Of a DNA stretch of 64,000 nt, positions 53,710 to 63,882 are shown piece by piece. How positions within the stretch are numbered: position 1 is the stretch's first letter; the number at the start of each line of letters is the position of its first letter. The position numbers and the translations under genes are program-made. This stretch comes from Cercophora sp. LCS_1 (lineage: Eukaryota > Ascomycota > Sordariomycetes > Sordariales > Lasiosphaeriaceae): positions 310,001 through 374,000 of the forward strand of contig JAPZLL010000009.1 in assembly GCA_036250225.1 (NCBI GenBank), read 5' to 3'. Under the pieces are notes generated by a model. The model ran no database searches. It saw nothing but the letters and a program-made list of their open reading frames with translations, and was not told the DNA's origin.

Positions 53710-54876
53710 TTATCCGCCAGGGCCTTCGTTCTCTTCGTCGACATCGCTATCCACCAAGAATCTAAGATCCGAATCCAACGTTCCCAGGTCGTGTGGTCCT
53801 CCTGAATGTTGACTGGAACTTCCGTTGAATTGGCCAATGCCCGGGGAACCGTCTTCGCCGGGGACGTAATGCAAGTCGTTGTAGGGGAAATAGACGAGTT
53901 GTGTCTCATTAGCAGCGGGAGGGTAGTACGTCGGGGCAGGGAAGGCGAGGTCCGGCTCGCCAGTCACGGCCGGGTGGGTTGGGTCAGTCTCGGGTATGAC
54001 ACCTTGCCAGTCGCCGACGGGGGGTTCTGGTACGCTCTGGCTCTCTGAGCTAGGGACGGCTGCGTTGGCGTAGCCTCCGGTCAAATGCAACTGGTGCTGC
54101 GTTCCCGGATCGACCATGGGACCAATCGGCCAATGCAACCTCGACGAGATCGAAGATGCGATACCAGTGAGAACACTTTGGGGGAGCACGATGCGGTGAT
54201 CCGCCAGACCTGCCACCAAAGGGGCTTCCACCGGGTGCGTGGACGTCCAGAAAGCCCCAGACTGGAGCATGCGGCTGAACAGGGCAATCAACTCAACTGC
54301 GAGGTTGGTATCGACGTATGGCGTAGCGGGACGAGGGTCGTCTGGAAACAATGCATCCCAGATGGCGTACCACCGTTGAACCTCGTTCCTAACCGCCGGT
54401 CGGGCATCGAGGCGCCTGGTCTGATCGGGGTCGAGCCCACTGTATGGCTCGAACACCCGGTTATCACACCTAGGCTCTGCTGCGATATGATTTTGGCGGC
54501 TGGTCCCGTCGCTGAAGGTCAGACCGCACCTCGGGCAGTAAATCGGTTGTTTGTGACATGCAACACGACGCAAATGCTGGACGACAAAGCTTGTCGTGGT
54601 TAGGTGTTGATAAAGGAGGCAGCTCATGTACTGGAGAGCGTTGCGCTTCCAATACGGGCAAGCAAACAGCCGGCCAGGTGTCCCGGCTGGTCGCTTTGCA
54701 CCCTTCCCTGTGACGCTTCTGGCTCCCCCCCCCATTGGTGCTGCCGCCGTCACCCTCCATGGGCCGGCCATACGGGGCGGGACGGGTCCTTCGACTGGAC
54801 CGACTGGCCACTCGTCCACCACGTGCCGCCGGGCCTGAGACCCTCTCTGCAGGCATTCTTCTAGTGTGACTCTCAT
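53710..54876 (-). CDS. Fungal C2H2-type zinc-finger protein (copy 2)
   Basis: Single exon, 388 residues from the ATG at 54876 (MRVTLEECLQ). The zinc region lies at about residues 69-135: RLFACPYWKRNALQYMSC, then VVQHLRRVACHKQPIYCPRC and RQNHIAAEPRC. After it comes the family signature RWYAIWDALFPDDPRPATPY. The C-terminal 150 residues are Pro/Ser/Asn-rich and acidic (DSDVDEENEGPGG), resembling an activation-type tail. It is convergent with copy 1. More N-terminal sequence could be encoded upstream, since an overlapping frame to 55291 exists, but it shows no family match. Start is therefore moderately certain. Confidence 0.72.
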   Translation of the reverse strand: MRVTLEECLQRGSQARRHVVDEWPVGPVEGPVPPRMAGPWRVTAAAPMGGGARSVTGKGAKRPAGTPGRLFACPYWKRNALQYMSCLLYQHLTTTSFVVQHLRRVACHKQPIYCPRCGLTFSDGTSRQNHIAAEPRCDNRVFEPYSGLDPDQTRRLDARPAVRNEVQRWYAIWDALFPDDPRPATPYVDTNLAVELIALFSRMLQSGAFWTSTHPVEAPLVAGLADHRIVLPQSVLTGIASSISSRLHWPIGPMVDPGTQHQLHLTGGYANAAVPSSESQSVPEPPVGDWQGVIPETDPTHPAVTGEPDLAFPAPTYYPPAANETQLVYFPYNDLHYVPGEDGSPGIGQFNGSSSQHSGGPHDLGTLDSDLRFLVDSDVDEENEGPGG

Positions 54877-56345
54877 CCAGCTCTACCACCCGCTCCGATG
54901 GTAAAATCCGGTTGCAGGTCGCTTCTGCGAGCGGAGGTAAACCCACAGCCTTTGGAATGTTGGTTTTGTTGAAGCACAGTGCAAATCTTATGCAACTCTT
55001 CTTGTCGGCTGAGGTTGAAACTCGGCCAAACTCAGGGCTGGGCGAAAAGGCTTTTGCCAAATCTGAGCATATGAAAAAAATATCTGCAAGTCCTATCAGC
55101 ACTGCACGGCACGGCACCTCGGGAGCACGCTCCATGGGCAACAGGTGGAGCTTCTTACAGGCGCCGTCGTGTTCAACCATGCAATCCTTGGACCGTGTGC
55201 AAACAGCGTGCTTTGCGGGCTGTAGGGCAAGCGAGGGATACCACGGCGCTGGAAGAATACAGTCCCGAGAAGACATGATGACGGGGAGCATTGACAGCAG
55301 CTTGTATAGTAGTGCAAGAGGAACTAGGACTTTTATTGTTCAAGCGCGAGCTCTAGAATCGTGAAGGGAGTAAAGTCGGGCCAACGTGGTCGGAAGCTCC
55401 TTATGGTAATAGTTCATGTTGAAAATGCCACCGCCTGAGGTTGTAACTGAGCCACACCGGTGGACGACATGACAGGGAAGTGGTCTCGGGCAGCAGACAG
55501 ACAGACCCCCACGTTCCAGCCATTCAGCTGCGAGGGAAGCTTTTCCTCCAACGGTGAACGACTGCACAATTGTGGGTGGTGTGGGTGGTTCGGCGGTGTG
55601 GTGGCGCGGGCTTTCCTTTTGACCAGGGGTTCGATTCCGCCCGACGGGAAATAACTCGAGGCTGACATTGAAGGGGTTCGAGCCTGTGACTTGTGTCCGA
55701 AATGTTCACCGCCTCCCGAAATTATATTGCAGGGAGCGTCAAGAAGACGACGGGTGCTGTGTTAGTCACCACATGTCCTCACAAGGAACAGCTCTGCCCA
55801 TGATGGTAATATGAAATGGAAGATAACTGACTGGACGCCGGTGCGCCTGGAATACACCCCAGCCCTCGGGGGTACCGTCCTGAAAGCAAAGAAAAAGGAA
55901 GAAGAAGAAGAAGAAGAACGCCAGGTTGCCCTTCCTAGCAGAGCCGTCCAGGCTTATAACCCGTTCGTGATTTCTTTTTTCTTTCTTCCGCCGGCGAACC
56001 CTTTTGCTTCATGCCGAGGGACCGCGCGTTGACCGGTCAATGGGTCGAGCCAGAGGCCTCGGAAAGGGTGAGACGCTCTCGGTGTCCACGCGCTTACTTC
56101 TTTAGGAAATTGTCATTGTCTTCCACTCGGTTGCATGTATCAATGTCGATTTCCTGACTCTGTTTTTTGCCTGGTGGCTGAAACTGGCCCATTGGAGAGG
56201 CCGCTGCGCCTTGGAACTGGACAGTTTCTGCCAGGCTGTCCTGGAGGTTTCTTGTTGGCTCATTCGGGCCCCGCCTGCTGTAGCTTCGGCGGCTATTCCG
56301 GTCTCGCCGTGGTTGGAAGAGGTTTCTCTGTCTGCCACAGGGAGG
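54877..56345. other. Gap between C2H2 copies 2 and 3
   Basis: 1.5 kb. Contains a (GAA)7 microsatellite at 55898-55918 and a degenerate tRNA-like stretch near 55595-55650 (rejected). Open frames are overlapping and unrecognised. Confidence 0.4.
55898..55918. repeat. (GAA)7 microsatellite
   Basis: Seven uninterrupted GAA units in a non-coding gap. Confidence 0.9.
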
Positions 56346-58100
56346 ATGCTTCTCGAGCGAGCATCTGTGCTTCTGCTGTCGCGTCAGAACAGCCCACAGA
56401 TGCCGAAATGCCGAAGCCGCTGTCGGGTTGATTTTCGCAACTGCAAGACGCGTCCAGGTGCGCTTCGCTGTCGTTGGTGCCAGGTCTTGGCCAGTCCGAC
56501 CCCCGTCCACAATTGTGGACGGGAAAGGCGAGCGTCAAATCAGCAGGACCCAGGTCGCACACCCTCCCCCCAACTCACCAACCGCACCACGTTGTCGACG
56601 CATGAGCTCCCCCAGTTTCTGCCTAGGGTCCAAGTTCGACTGCTTATGATTCCGGCTCTGAGCCATTTCTGGGTGCTTGGTTCCTTTCCCAGTACCTCAT
56701 CCAGTTGCCAGCTCTGGCTCGTCGCCCAGCCCCGCGTTTCGAGCGTCGCGATCCCCTCATCGCAGGGTGTCGGAACAAAATGCATTTGGATGTCTTCGAT
56801 TTCTGGCTGTAATTTCACTGGTCTGGTCAACCTGGACGCCGCCTCCGAGATCCCCTCCAATAATGCGGCTCACATTTCGCCTTCTCTTGGTCACGTTGTC
56901 AACGGAAGTGGGATCGGAGAGTGCCTGGGTGGTGCCGGGTTCCAGCCAGGCACCGCGAGAGATTGTGGCATACACAGCTTGCCGATATCCGCGAGCCACG
57001 ACATAGGAACAGCGAACTCCGCGGCCCACGGAGACGGTGAGACTGGGGTATCACCGCCGAGGACTTCAGCCAAACGTTCGGGAGCGCGCAAGAGAAAGTC
57101 TGAGCCCCCATGCCATCCCAATCGACGGAAACGGGGCAACACCACCAAGCGCCATGGGGCAAGCAGAAGCGGAACCGAATGCAATCAGAGCGGCGACAAA
57201 GCACATGATGGCAATCTTTCTCGCGGGATTTCTGGGGCCGCCGATGGAGGGCCTCTGTGGGCTTGTCCATACTTCAAACAGAATCCCAGACTACACTCAA
57301 AGTGCATCGGACTGGTACTTCGACGGCTCCGAGACGTCAAGCAGCACGTTGTTCGATGCCATCGCCGGCCGCTATACTGTCCCACTTGTGGAGCACATCC
57401 TTTTGAGAACAACGCTGAGCGAGAGGTCCACATTATTTCACGGGCTTGTGCTCCGCTGCCAGGAGATATCGACATCGATGGCTATACCGAGCATCAGAGA
57501 GAAGCACTCAGCCGCCGTGTCAGTCGGAGCCTCACAGAGCCCCACCAGTGGTTCGGTATTTGGAAGACATTGTTCGGTGATGAGCCTCTTCCATCTTTGC
57601 CATATCAAGAGGATTACCGGGCCGAGACTGTTGCCATGATATTGAGATACCTGCAAAGCCATGGCCATGAACTGGTTCACGAGATCTATTTATCTTCGAT
57701 GGAGAAGGCTCTGACCGACATCTCCACCAACGGTGTCATTTCGCTCTTCGTTGAAACACTTTTGTCACGTTTTCTTGCCGACAACAATATAACGACGAGA
57801 ACCAGACCAACGGGGCCCATCATCCTCCCTCAAGCCAACATCTGCCAGTCACCGGAAATGGAATCCTCGCATTCTCTGGGTACCGGGATTACTCCTATGA
57901 CGATTTCTTCCGCCAGCGGCAACACCTGTGGATTTGTCACACCAGATTATCCGTCCAACTTCATGTCAACTTCCACGGGTCAAGCTGGATCCGCCCCCTC
58001 ATTCTTCCCAAATTGGCCCATTCTCCTGGACTTTGGTGCGCTGGACATGGATATGTCAGATATGCATACGTTTAGCCTTCTTCCCTTCTCAGAATTTTGA
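56346..58100 (+). CDS. Fungal C2H2-type zinc-finger protein (copy 3)
   Basis: An open frame without intron, 584 residues from 56346; ATGs at 56400 and 56649 are alternatives, and the true start is uncertain because the first 250 residues have no conserved feature. A basic stretch (ARKRKSEPPCHPNRRKR) precedes the zinc region starting near 57251: PLWACPYFKQNPRLHSKC, VKQHVVRCHRRPLYCPTCG and EREVHIISRAC. The signature HQWFGIWKTLFGDEPLPSLP follows, then a helical segment (VAMILRYLQSHGHELVHEIY) and a Ser/Thr-rich tail. The zinc ligands and the C-terminal signature are in the same order as in copies 1 and 2, so the three are paralogues. Confidence 0.7.
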   Translation: MLLERASVLLLSRQNSPQMPKCRSRCRVDFRNCKTRPGALRCRWCQVLASPTPVHNCGRERRASNQQDPGRTPSPQLTNRTTLSTHELPQFLPRVQVRLLMIPALSHFWVLGSFPSTSSSCQLWLVAQPRVSSVAIPSSQGVGTKCIWMSSISGCNFTGLVNLDAASEIPSNNAAHISPSLGHVVNGSGIGECLGGAGFQPGTARDCGIHSLPISASHDIGTANSAAHGDGETGVSPPRTSAKRSGARKRKSEPPCHPNRRKRGNTTKRHGASRSGTECNQSGDKAHDGNLSRGISGAADGGPLWACPYFKQNPRLHSKCIGLVLRRLRDVKQHVVRCHRRPLYCPTCGAHPFENNAEREVHIISRACAPLPGDIDIDGYTEHQREALSRRVSRSLTEPHQWFGIWKTLFGDEPLPSLPYQEDYRAETVAMILRYLQSHGHELVHEIYLSSMEKALTDISTNGVISLFVETLLSRFLADNNITTRTRPTGPIILPQANICQSPEMESSHSLGTGITPMTISSASGNTCGFVTPDYPSNFMSTSTGQAGSAPSFFPNWPILLDFGALDMDMSDMHTFSLLPFSEF

Positions 58101-58733
58101 AGCAATGCCTATTCTTTCCCTGACCGTCGTCGGCTTCTTTCCGCCTAACAAGGGCATTGCGGCATGGAAACATCTAAAGCACGTGGAGCTCGGCGTGAGC
58201 CGCCGCGTCATTCAATGTCCAGGAACTCGGCCAATGACCCCTCCGCATGCCATAGCCACTGGCTTATCATCTGAAGCACCCACACCCAACTCCTAACCTC
58301 CATGCATAGCCATCATGAAATTCCAATACCGAGACTCATGTGTAGTAAGCGCTTCATCAATGCTGGCGCTGCGTCATGTGTGCCGCTCCAGAGATATGCA
58401 AGGTTTCGGCTGCATGTTGACTGTTCGGGGGGCACTTCCGGACGGGTTCAGCCGGAGTGGTGTAGCGCCATTGGCTGTGAACTCGGATATACATGTTGTC
58501 TGCAACCCCCACCTTGGTGCTGCAATACAGATGGCCGTGTAAGTGAACAACCAGAGGCAAGGTCCCTGCATCGTGGCCCTTTCATATCTATTGCGCGATC
58601 GCGGTATACGAGAGAACAATGTGATATAAAATGAGAGGGACGTGGTGTCTCTGTCATCACCCACGGTACCCCGCCTTCGTCGACCGACTGTGAGCTCTCT
58701 TCCCCGAGCTTGCGCTGACACGAGACTCTCATC
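58101..58733. other. Gap before P450 pseudogene
   Basis: 633 bp of flank; no gene seen. Confidence 0.4.
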
Positions 58734-60296
58734 ATGACCGTTACCTCTCTTCTCGTCCAGCTAGGCCTGGCCGTAGTCGCCATCCTCGCCGTCCGGTTCA
58801 TATACAACTTGTACTTCCACCCGCTCGCCAAGTACCCCGGGCCATGGTACCTCGCCATCTCGTCCCTGCCGCTGGCGTGCATCGCCATCCTGATAGACGA
58901 AACCGAGTACATCCTCCGCTTGATCAAGAAACACGGAGATGGTACGCTGTACTCCTCTTCTTTTCTCATCCCACAACCACTGACACCCAACAGGCGACAA
59001 ACCCATCCGCGTCTCACCAGGCCTTCTCCTTATCCCAAAAGTCTCGACCATGAAAGAGATCTACTAGGACCCCAAGCACAACACCAAAGCCGGCCTCTAC
59101 GAAAGCGGCATGCTCGGCCCCGTAAACATCTTTACCACCATTGACGGCAACGAGCACAAGGCCATGCGCAAAGCTTTGGGTGGTCCACAATGGTCTTTTG
59201 GCGCCCTCAAAAACATCTGGGAGCCGCGCATCGACGCGCTCATCAACCTCTTCATCTCCAAGATGACCGAATTCGAATCGCACGGCGAGTCCGTCGTTCT
59301 CTGCGACAAAGTCGCCCAGTTCGCCGCCGACGTCATGGCCATGGTCTGCTTCGGTGAGGTCTGGGGTTTTGTCGAGAGCAGCCGCGACCAAAGAGGATTC
59401 CCGGGCAGTTTCCGTGAGGGGCTGGTTCTCTTTGGATTCGTCGGTCGATGGCGCGGCTTCCGCGAGACGGTCATCAAGTCGCCGTTGGCCAAGTATCTTG
59501 TGCCCAAGACGGGTGACGAGCGCGGGATGGGCTTTCTGGTGAGCCAGGCCGGCAAGTTGGTGACGGAGCGGGAGAGGAGGATTGAGGAGGAAGGGTTTAC
59601 CTAGGAAAAGCCTGATTTCATGCAACTCGGTCTTGAGGCACGGGTGGATGGGAAGCCGTTGAATGCGGTTCAGAAGCGCGCCCATGTGACGATTCCGGTC
59701 ATGGCCGGGGCTGATACGACAGGCACCGCCATGGGGAGCACCCTAGACTATCTCCTTACCCACCCGAGCTGCTTGCACAAGTTGAGGGCTGAGATTGATG
59801 CTGCTGATGCCAAGGGGGTGTTGTCACCTATCCAGTATGAGGAGACACGCCAGTATCTCCCGCATATGACGGCTTGTATCAAGGAGGGTGGACTCTGTCT
59901 CAGGCCGCCGTTGACGAGTTTCTTCGGCCGTATCGTTGGCCCAGGAGTGCTCAGATCGGCAGCACCTGGTTGCCAGAGGGCACGGAGATGATGACCTATG
60001 CCTGCGTAGTGCAGCGCGACCCAGACGTGTTTGGGCCAGACCCAGAGGTCTTTCGACCTGAGAGATGGCTAGAGAGTGAAGAGAGATCAGCGAGAATGGA
60101 AGCATCTCTGTTTGCGTTTGGAATGGGTCCGAGGGTGGTGGGGAAGGACATTGCCATATTTGAGATGTCTAAGCTGCTTCCCGAGATTATTCGGCGGTTT
60201 GACTTGGATCTGATCAGTGAAGGGAAGTACACGGTTGTCGGCGGTGTGGCTTACAACCGTGACTCGGTGGTGAAGATGAAGGCCAGGACTAAGTAA
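58734..60296 (+). pseudogene. Cytochrome P450 pseudogene (pisatin-demethylase-like)
   Basis: Exon 1 (58734-58941) with a membrane anchor (LLVQLGLAVVAILAVRFIY) and the YPGPW hinge joins cleanly through a 52-nt intron to 58994 onward. Then come an in-frame TAG at 59065-59067 (after KEIY), a second TAG at 59602-59604 (before EKPDFMQLGL), and a frame change between about 59880 and 59945. The I-helix (MAGADTTGTAMGS), an EETRQYLP stretch and PEVFRPERWL are still readable. The heme loop reads FGMGPRVVGKD, so the axial Cys expected in FGMGPRVCLGKD is lost with one codon. Each lesion alone would destroy the enzyme. Similarity to pisatin-demethylase-like fungal P450s is from memory and approximate. Confidence 0.9.
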
Positions 60297-60356
60297 TAGC
60301 GATGCGGAGTGGATGTCGGATATCGGATATCGGTTGTCAGATCAGCGTGTACCTAT

Positions 60357-61393
60357 CTAAGTTGTTGTCGTTCGCGTCGTCTTTCTGCGTCGTCGTCTCG
60401 TCCTCACCACGTATCCATTGTTCTGCCAAAACTGCTTCTGATGATTGGTACTGGTGTTTGTGAGCGCAGCAAATGGATCGAAGAACGTCTCGCCAAAGGA
60501 TCGCGAGTCCTTCCATCCCGGACCCTTGATCAGCGTGACGCCGTCCTGGGCGAGATAGATAACATCGCTTTCTGGCAGATAGCGCATCGGGTGCATCACG
60601 TTCCACAGAATCGCACTGACGAGGAGCGGTGTCGCGTCAAAGGCGTAGAAGAACCTCTCTTCCGCGACGCCTAATGGATTGTTGCCAAAGTGTTCGACCA
60701 TGCGGTATATGGTCCTGGTGAGAAGAATTATCGTGCTCAAGTACAAGGTGAATAACGGACGCATGGCTTTCGGAGAGTCGATAAAGCCGGACCGGCAGCA
60801 GTGGTGGAAGATGCCGGCCAACATGAAGAAGACGACAGTGATAAGGATTTGGACTGCAAGTGACGCCTTTGTCAACGTTGCGCCAAGATTGACCATCTTC
60901 TCAGGCACCACGGTATTGTAAAGAAACGCGATGCCAACCGTGGTGAGAAGCTCGACGGTGGCGGTCAGGGTGGTGAATGTGACGAGGATTCGCGTGGGGT
61001 GCATGGGCGCAAAGTAGGGCACAAAGTGGAAGATGCGACCCAAAATTTGGATGTTGACAAGCTGGAAGAGTGGCGGACCCATGTAAAGCAGCAGTGTACT
61101 TGCTGTGTAGATCTGGGCATTGTTGGGCTCATCAGCGCCGTATGCCCTGGTCGCGAAGCCGGCGATGAGGACGGCGCAGGCTACGGGAAGGAGCGCGGTG
61201 AGCTTGAAGCATCGGTAATGGCTACTCGACTGGTGAGGGTTCAATCGCGAGTGATGAGGAGGCACACTCACATGCACTGCCAGACGTGCACTGAAGCTGT
61301 TACCGCGAAGAAGACGGCGAAGGTGATGGATGCTGCCTTGCTTGGTGGGGTCGCGTAGCTGGCGTCGCGTTGCCCGATCGCGTCATCCTGCAT
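60357..61393 (-). CDS. RTA1-family (lipid-translocating exporter-like) membrane protein
   Basis: Exons 61393-61272 and 61221-60357 around a 50-nt intron (GTGAGT...AGTAG) give 328 residues. About seven hydrophobic segments are visible, including AASITFAVFFAVTASVHVWQ, LTALLPVACAVLIAG, ILVTFTTLTATVELLTTVGI, LAVQILITVVFFMLAGIF and ATPLLVSAILWNVMHPMRYL. The RTA1 pattern is met by IYTASTLLLYMGPPLFQ, FRTIYRMVEH-like TRTIYRMVEHFGNNPLG and FYAFDATPLL. Relatives (Rta1, Rsb1) are linked to 7-aminocholesterol resistance and sphingoid-base export in yeast. The C-terminal tail is very basic (RTRRRRRKTTRTTTT). It lies 60 bp from the dead P450 and convergent with it. Confidence 0.87.
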
Positions 61394-61707
61394 GTTGAAT
61401 GTTTGGGAAGGCGCGAATACTGAAAAAGGCACGATGGCGATGTAGTGGACGAGGCAGGAGTAATAGACCCCGCGCGGGATTTGACGTTAAAGATTCGCAA
61501 CAGTAGCAAGCAAGCAGTAATCAAGATGCGAATGGAGGAAGAAAAGCTGGTTCGGAGGGTTTTGCCCCGCGAAATCCCGATGCTGACGCTCCGATTGGGA
61601 GATCAATGCGAGTGGACTTGGCGATGCCCAAAGCTCCGCGTACAAAAAAAAGTGAAAACAGGCGGCACATCCACCAAAAGTCCTTCAATGGCCGGGGCAG
61701 TTTGAAT
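61394..61707. other. Promoter of RTA1-like gene and 3' flank of secreted-protein gene
   Basis: 314 bp; no gene seen. Confidence 0.4.
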
Positions 61708-62091
61708 CTAATCGCAAACAACGTCAAAAGACGGCACCTGGTCCACCACAACAACAGGCTGTTGACATCCCTCCGGAGCACCGGGCTCCAATACGTCGAT
61801 GATGCCCACTGGATCACAGTTATCATTATCGTACAGGTAAACAGTGCATCCCTCCCGAACACCGTTATTGGTGTAGGAACCAAAGCTTCCGTTGCGGATG
61901 ACGCCGCGCTGGCACTCACGCGACCCGCTGCCGCTGTATGTGTCGCGTGCGCCGGTGCACCTTTCGTTGCTTTGGTAGACGCTGAAGGACCAATCAATCT
62001 CTTGACGGTTCTGGAGGGACTGAGGTGTGTTGAGAGGGGTTGCTGAGGCAGTGGCCAGAAAGATGGCGGCGATGATGGTGATGGACTTCAT
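61708..62091 (-). CDS. Small secreted cysteine-containing protein (effector-like)
   Basis: Intronless, 127 residues. Signal peptide MKSITIIAAIFLATASATPL with cleavage near Ala17, then a possible Kex2-like site (QNRQE). The mature part of about 98 residues has six cysteines (ERC, REC, EGC, DNC, EGC, VVC), enough for three disulfides, and an NGS sequon. The pattern of a beta-rich core ending in a hydrophobic VVVVDQVPSF resembles small secreted fungal proteins, but no family is recognised. A TATA box lies about 160 bp upstream on the minus strand. Size, signal peptide and cysteines suit an extracellular stable protein; an effector role is only a possibility. Confidence 0.78.
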   Translation of the reverse strand: MKSITIIAAIFLATASATPLNTPQSLQNRQEIDWSFSVYQSNERCTGARDTYSGSGSRECQRGVIRNGSFGSYTNNGVREGCTVYLYDNDNCDPVGIIDVLEPGAPEGCQQPVVVVDQVPSFDVVCD

Positions 62092-62569
62092 GTTGGATGC
62101 TGAGCGAACGTCGGTTGGGTGACAAAATGGCGTGCAATGTGATAGGAGAAACGATACCTTCGAGGCCCTAGTGCTCTAACTATTTGTTCAGGGAATTGAT
62201 CTGTTGATGAGGTGTGGAATAGAATGCTAAAACGATGAGCGTCGGGGCTCTATTTATACGTACCTGCACATCAAGGATCTACTCTGCGCCCAGTACATCA
62301 TCAGTGACTTCACCGCAATACGTTCTCGCCAGTCCTCCACCCCAAGCCACATTGTATGAATGATGCCGTATTCCGATCAAGGTTGCCCAGAAGCCGAAGT
62401 AACAATCGACAGTGCCGCCCCTGACGTCATCGACCCGAACACTGAACCACCAACCACCAACTCAATCAATATTGAATCCTTCATCTTGGCGCTCAACGAC
62501 TGGAACTCTTCCTTCATCCTCCGAGGCACGGTAGGTTAACCCAACCACGGAACAAGGAAACAACCAAGT
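62092..62569. other. Gap between secreted-protein gene and frame-broken gene
   Basis: 478 bp. Upstream region of the secreted protein and 3' flank of the next gene; no other gene seen. Confidence 0.4.
62251..62258 (-). promoter_or_regulatory. TATA box
   Basis: TATAAATA on the minus strand, 160 bp upstream of the start at 62091. Confidence 0.55.
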
Positions 62570-63132
62570 TCACTCAGCCAGCCGGACAATTCCCTCCGCC
62601 CCAGTCCGAAAGTGCTCATCGCCAAGATTCTTAACATTCAACACCACCAATGCCGATCGAAAGTTGGACCGAACCTTGAGCAGCTGACCCTCTTGGCCCT
62701 GCGGGGGATTCTCCCAGGTGGTCACCAACAGACAAGTCTTCTTGTCCTGGACGGTTTGCTCATCCTATGGCAAGCGCCCGGTTGAAGATGGGCGGATGCA
62801 CATTCTGCTGGGAAAACTCCCAGATGTCCTCGGGCGACTTGTCAGTAAAAGGGAATGACGTCTGCGCCGGCACAGGTACTTTTGTCGGGCGCGTAATGGA
62901 CGAGACGTCGTGCGTATTGATGAGAACCCCTTTTGGTTGCATGTCAGCATTTAGTCTATCTAGTTCACCGACGGAGTAAAAGAATAGAAGAAAATAGGCT
63001 CATACCAACGTCATCGATGCCTTCGTCGGCTAGTTCAGGGGCGCCGTAGGCCTGGCGGAAAAAGTCATTCAGGACATGTTCAGGTATCTCGGCAGTGCAA
63101 AAGACGGGCGTATTGTCGTTGAGTTCGGTCAT
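62570..63132 (-). CDS. Small protein of unknown function with a frame break or micro-intron
   Basis: Exon 1 (63132-63006) begins MTELNDNTPVFCTAEIPEHV and joins through a 76-nt intron (branch GCTGACATG, acceptor AAAAG) to exon 2 at 62929, which reads GVLINTHDVSSITRP. That frame stops at 62760. One base over, a frame continues DEQTVQDKKTCLLVTTWENP and runs to a TGA at 62570-62572. A 37-nt GT-AG interval (GTGCAT...CCATAG) would join QQN to DEQ in phase, or a single-base insertion near 62767 has broken the gene. The joined product would be about 150-165 residues, without signal peptide or known domain. The coherent downstream frame argues that it is or was coding. A TATA-like box lies at 63175. 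Confidence 0.55.
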
Positions 63133-63174
63133 GCTGACTTGTTTTGGATAGAGTAAAAAAGATGGCGAAGTTTA

Positions 63175-63184
63175 TTTTATATAT
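63175..63184 (-). promoter_or_regulatory. TATA-like element
   Basis: ATATATAAAA on the minus strand, 43 bp upstream of the start at 63132. It merges with the TG repeat, so it may be part of that repeat. Confidence 0.35.
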
Positions 63185-63210
63185 GTGTGTGTGTGTGTGT
63201 GAGTGTGTGG
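63184..63210. repeat. (TG)n microsatellite
   Basis: About nine TG units, then an imperfect GAGTGTGTGG tail, in non-coding sequence. Confidence 0.85.
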
Positions 63211-63882
63211 TTGTCGGTTGTAGGAGTTTGGTGGAGATGCAACGGTGCGTGAGGGGTCCGCCGTTTTATGGTTACTCGGAAGGAGCGTGTACATGGATTG
63301 TTTCCGGTTTTTAGGCCGCCTCGTAGAACCTCAGCTGAAACCCAAGGCTTGCGGCTGGACTGTCAATTGCCGGTGGCGCTGTCAATCGGGCCAGTGAGCG
63401 CTGGAGCCTGAAAGCTTGTTTTGTTTGTTGGATCCTTCAGCACCATGCTTGTAGGTACACAACATGAACGGCATGAACACCCGAGTTGAAGTTCAGATCA
63501 ATGAAATAACTGAGAGAGGCGCAGATTCATATTTCGAAATATGTTTCTTCATGTGGAGGTGATCGACAACCAAGTTGGCAGAAAAGCCCAACTGGCCAAC
63601 TTCTAGGACACAAGAGGATGCGATTTCATGGCTCAGGACCAGAATGGGCTGAGCAGTTGACTATTTCGGTCAGGGAATCAGGGGATTACCAAGAACAGCC
63701 ACATTGGGAGGCGCCCCGGAGACTGACCATCAAGTCGAACACGGTCAATGCCAACTTGAACAGGGAGGCTTGTGTCGTTCGACAACCCAATGAAGATAAA
63801 TAACTCCATCATAGCCGGCCCAAAAAGAAATACCACCACCTCCCACCTCCTTCAATAAAAAACAAGCATCTTTCAGTCCACA

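Larger units (their letters stand above)
63133..63882. other. Gap between frame-broken gene and the last secreted-protein gene
   Basis: 750 bp with the TG repeat and the promoter and A-rich leader of the last gene. A 61-codon open frame at 63618 has no recognisable content. Confidence 0.4.

Noticed and set aside
55460..55654. Search for CRISPR arrays, insertion sequences or rRNA in the window
   Set aside because: No regularly spaced repeats, transposase-like frames, long terminal repeats or rRNA-like sequence were seen here or elsewhere in the 64 kb.
55590..55655. tRNA-like stretch with GGTTCGATTCC T-loop and a CTTTTGA anticodon-like loop
   Set aside because: The anticodon stem does not pair (CTTTC against CCAGG) and the T stem has mismatches. 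No acceptor stem is found. At best a degenerate tRNA relic.
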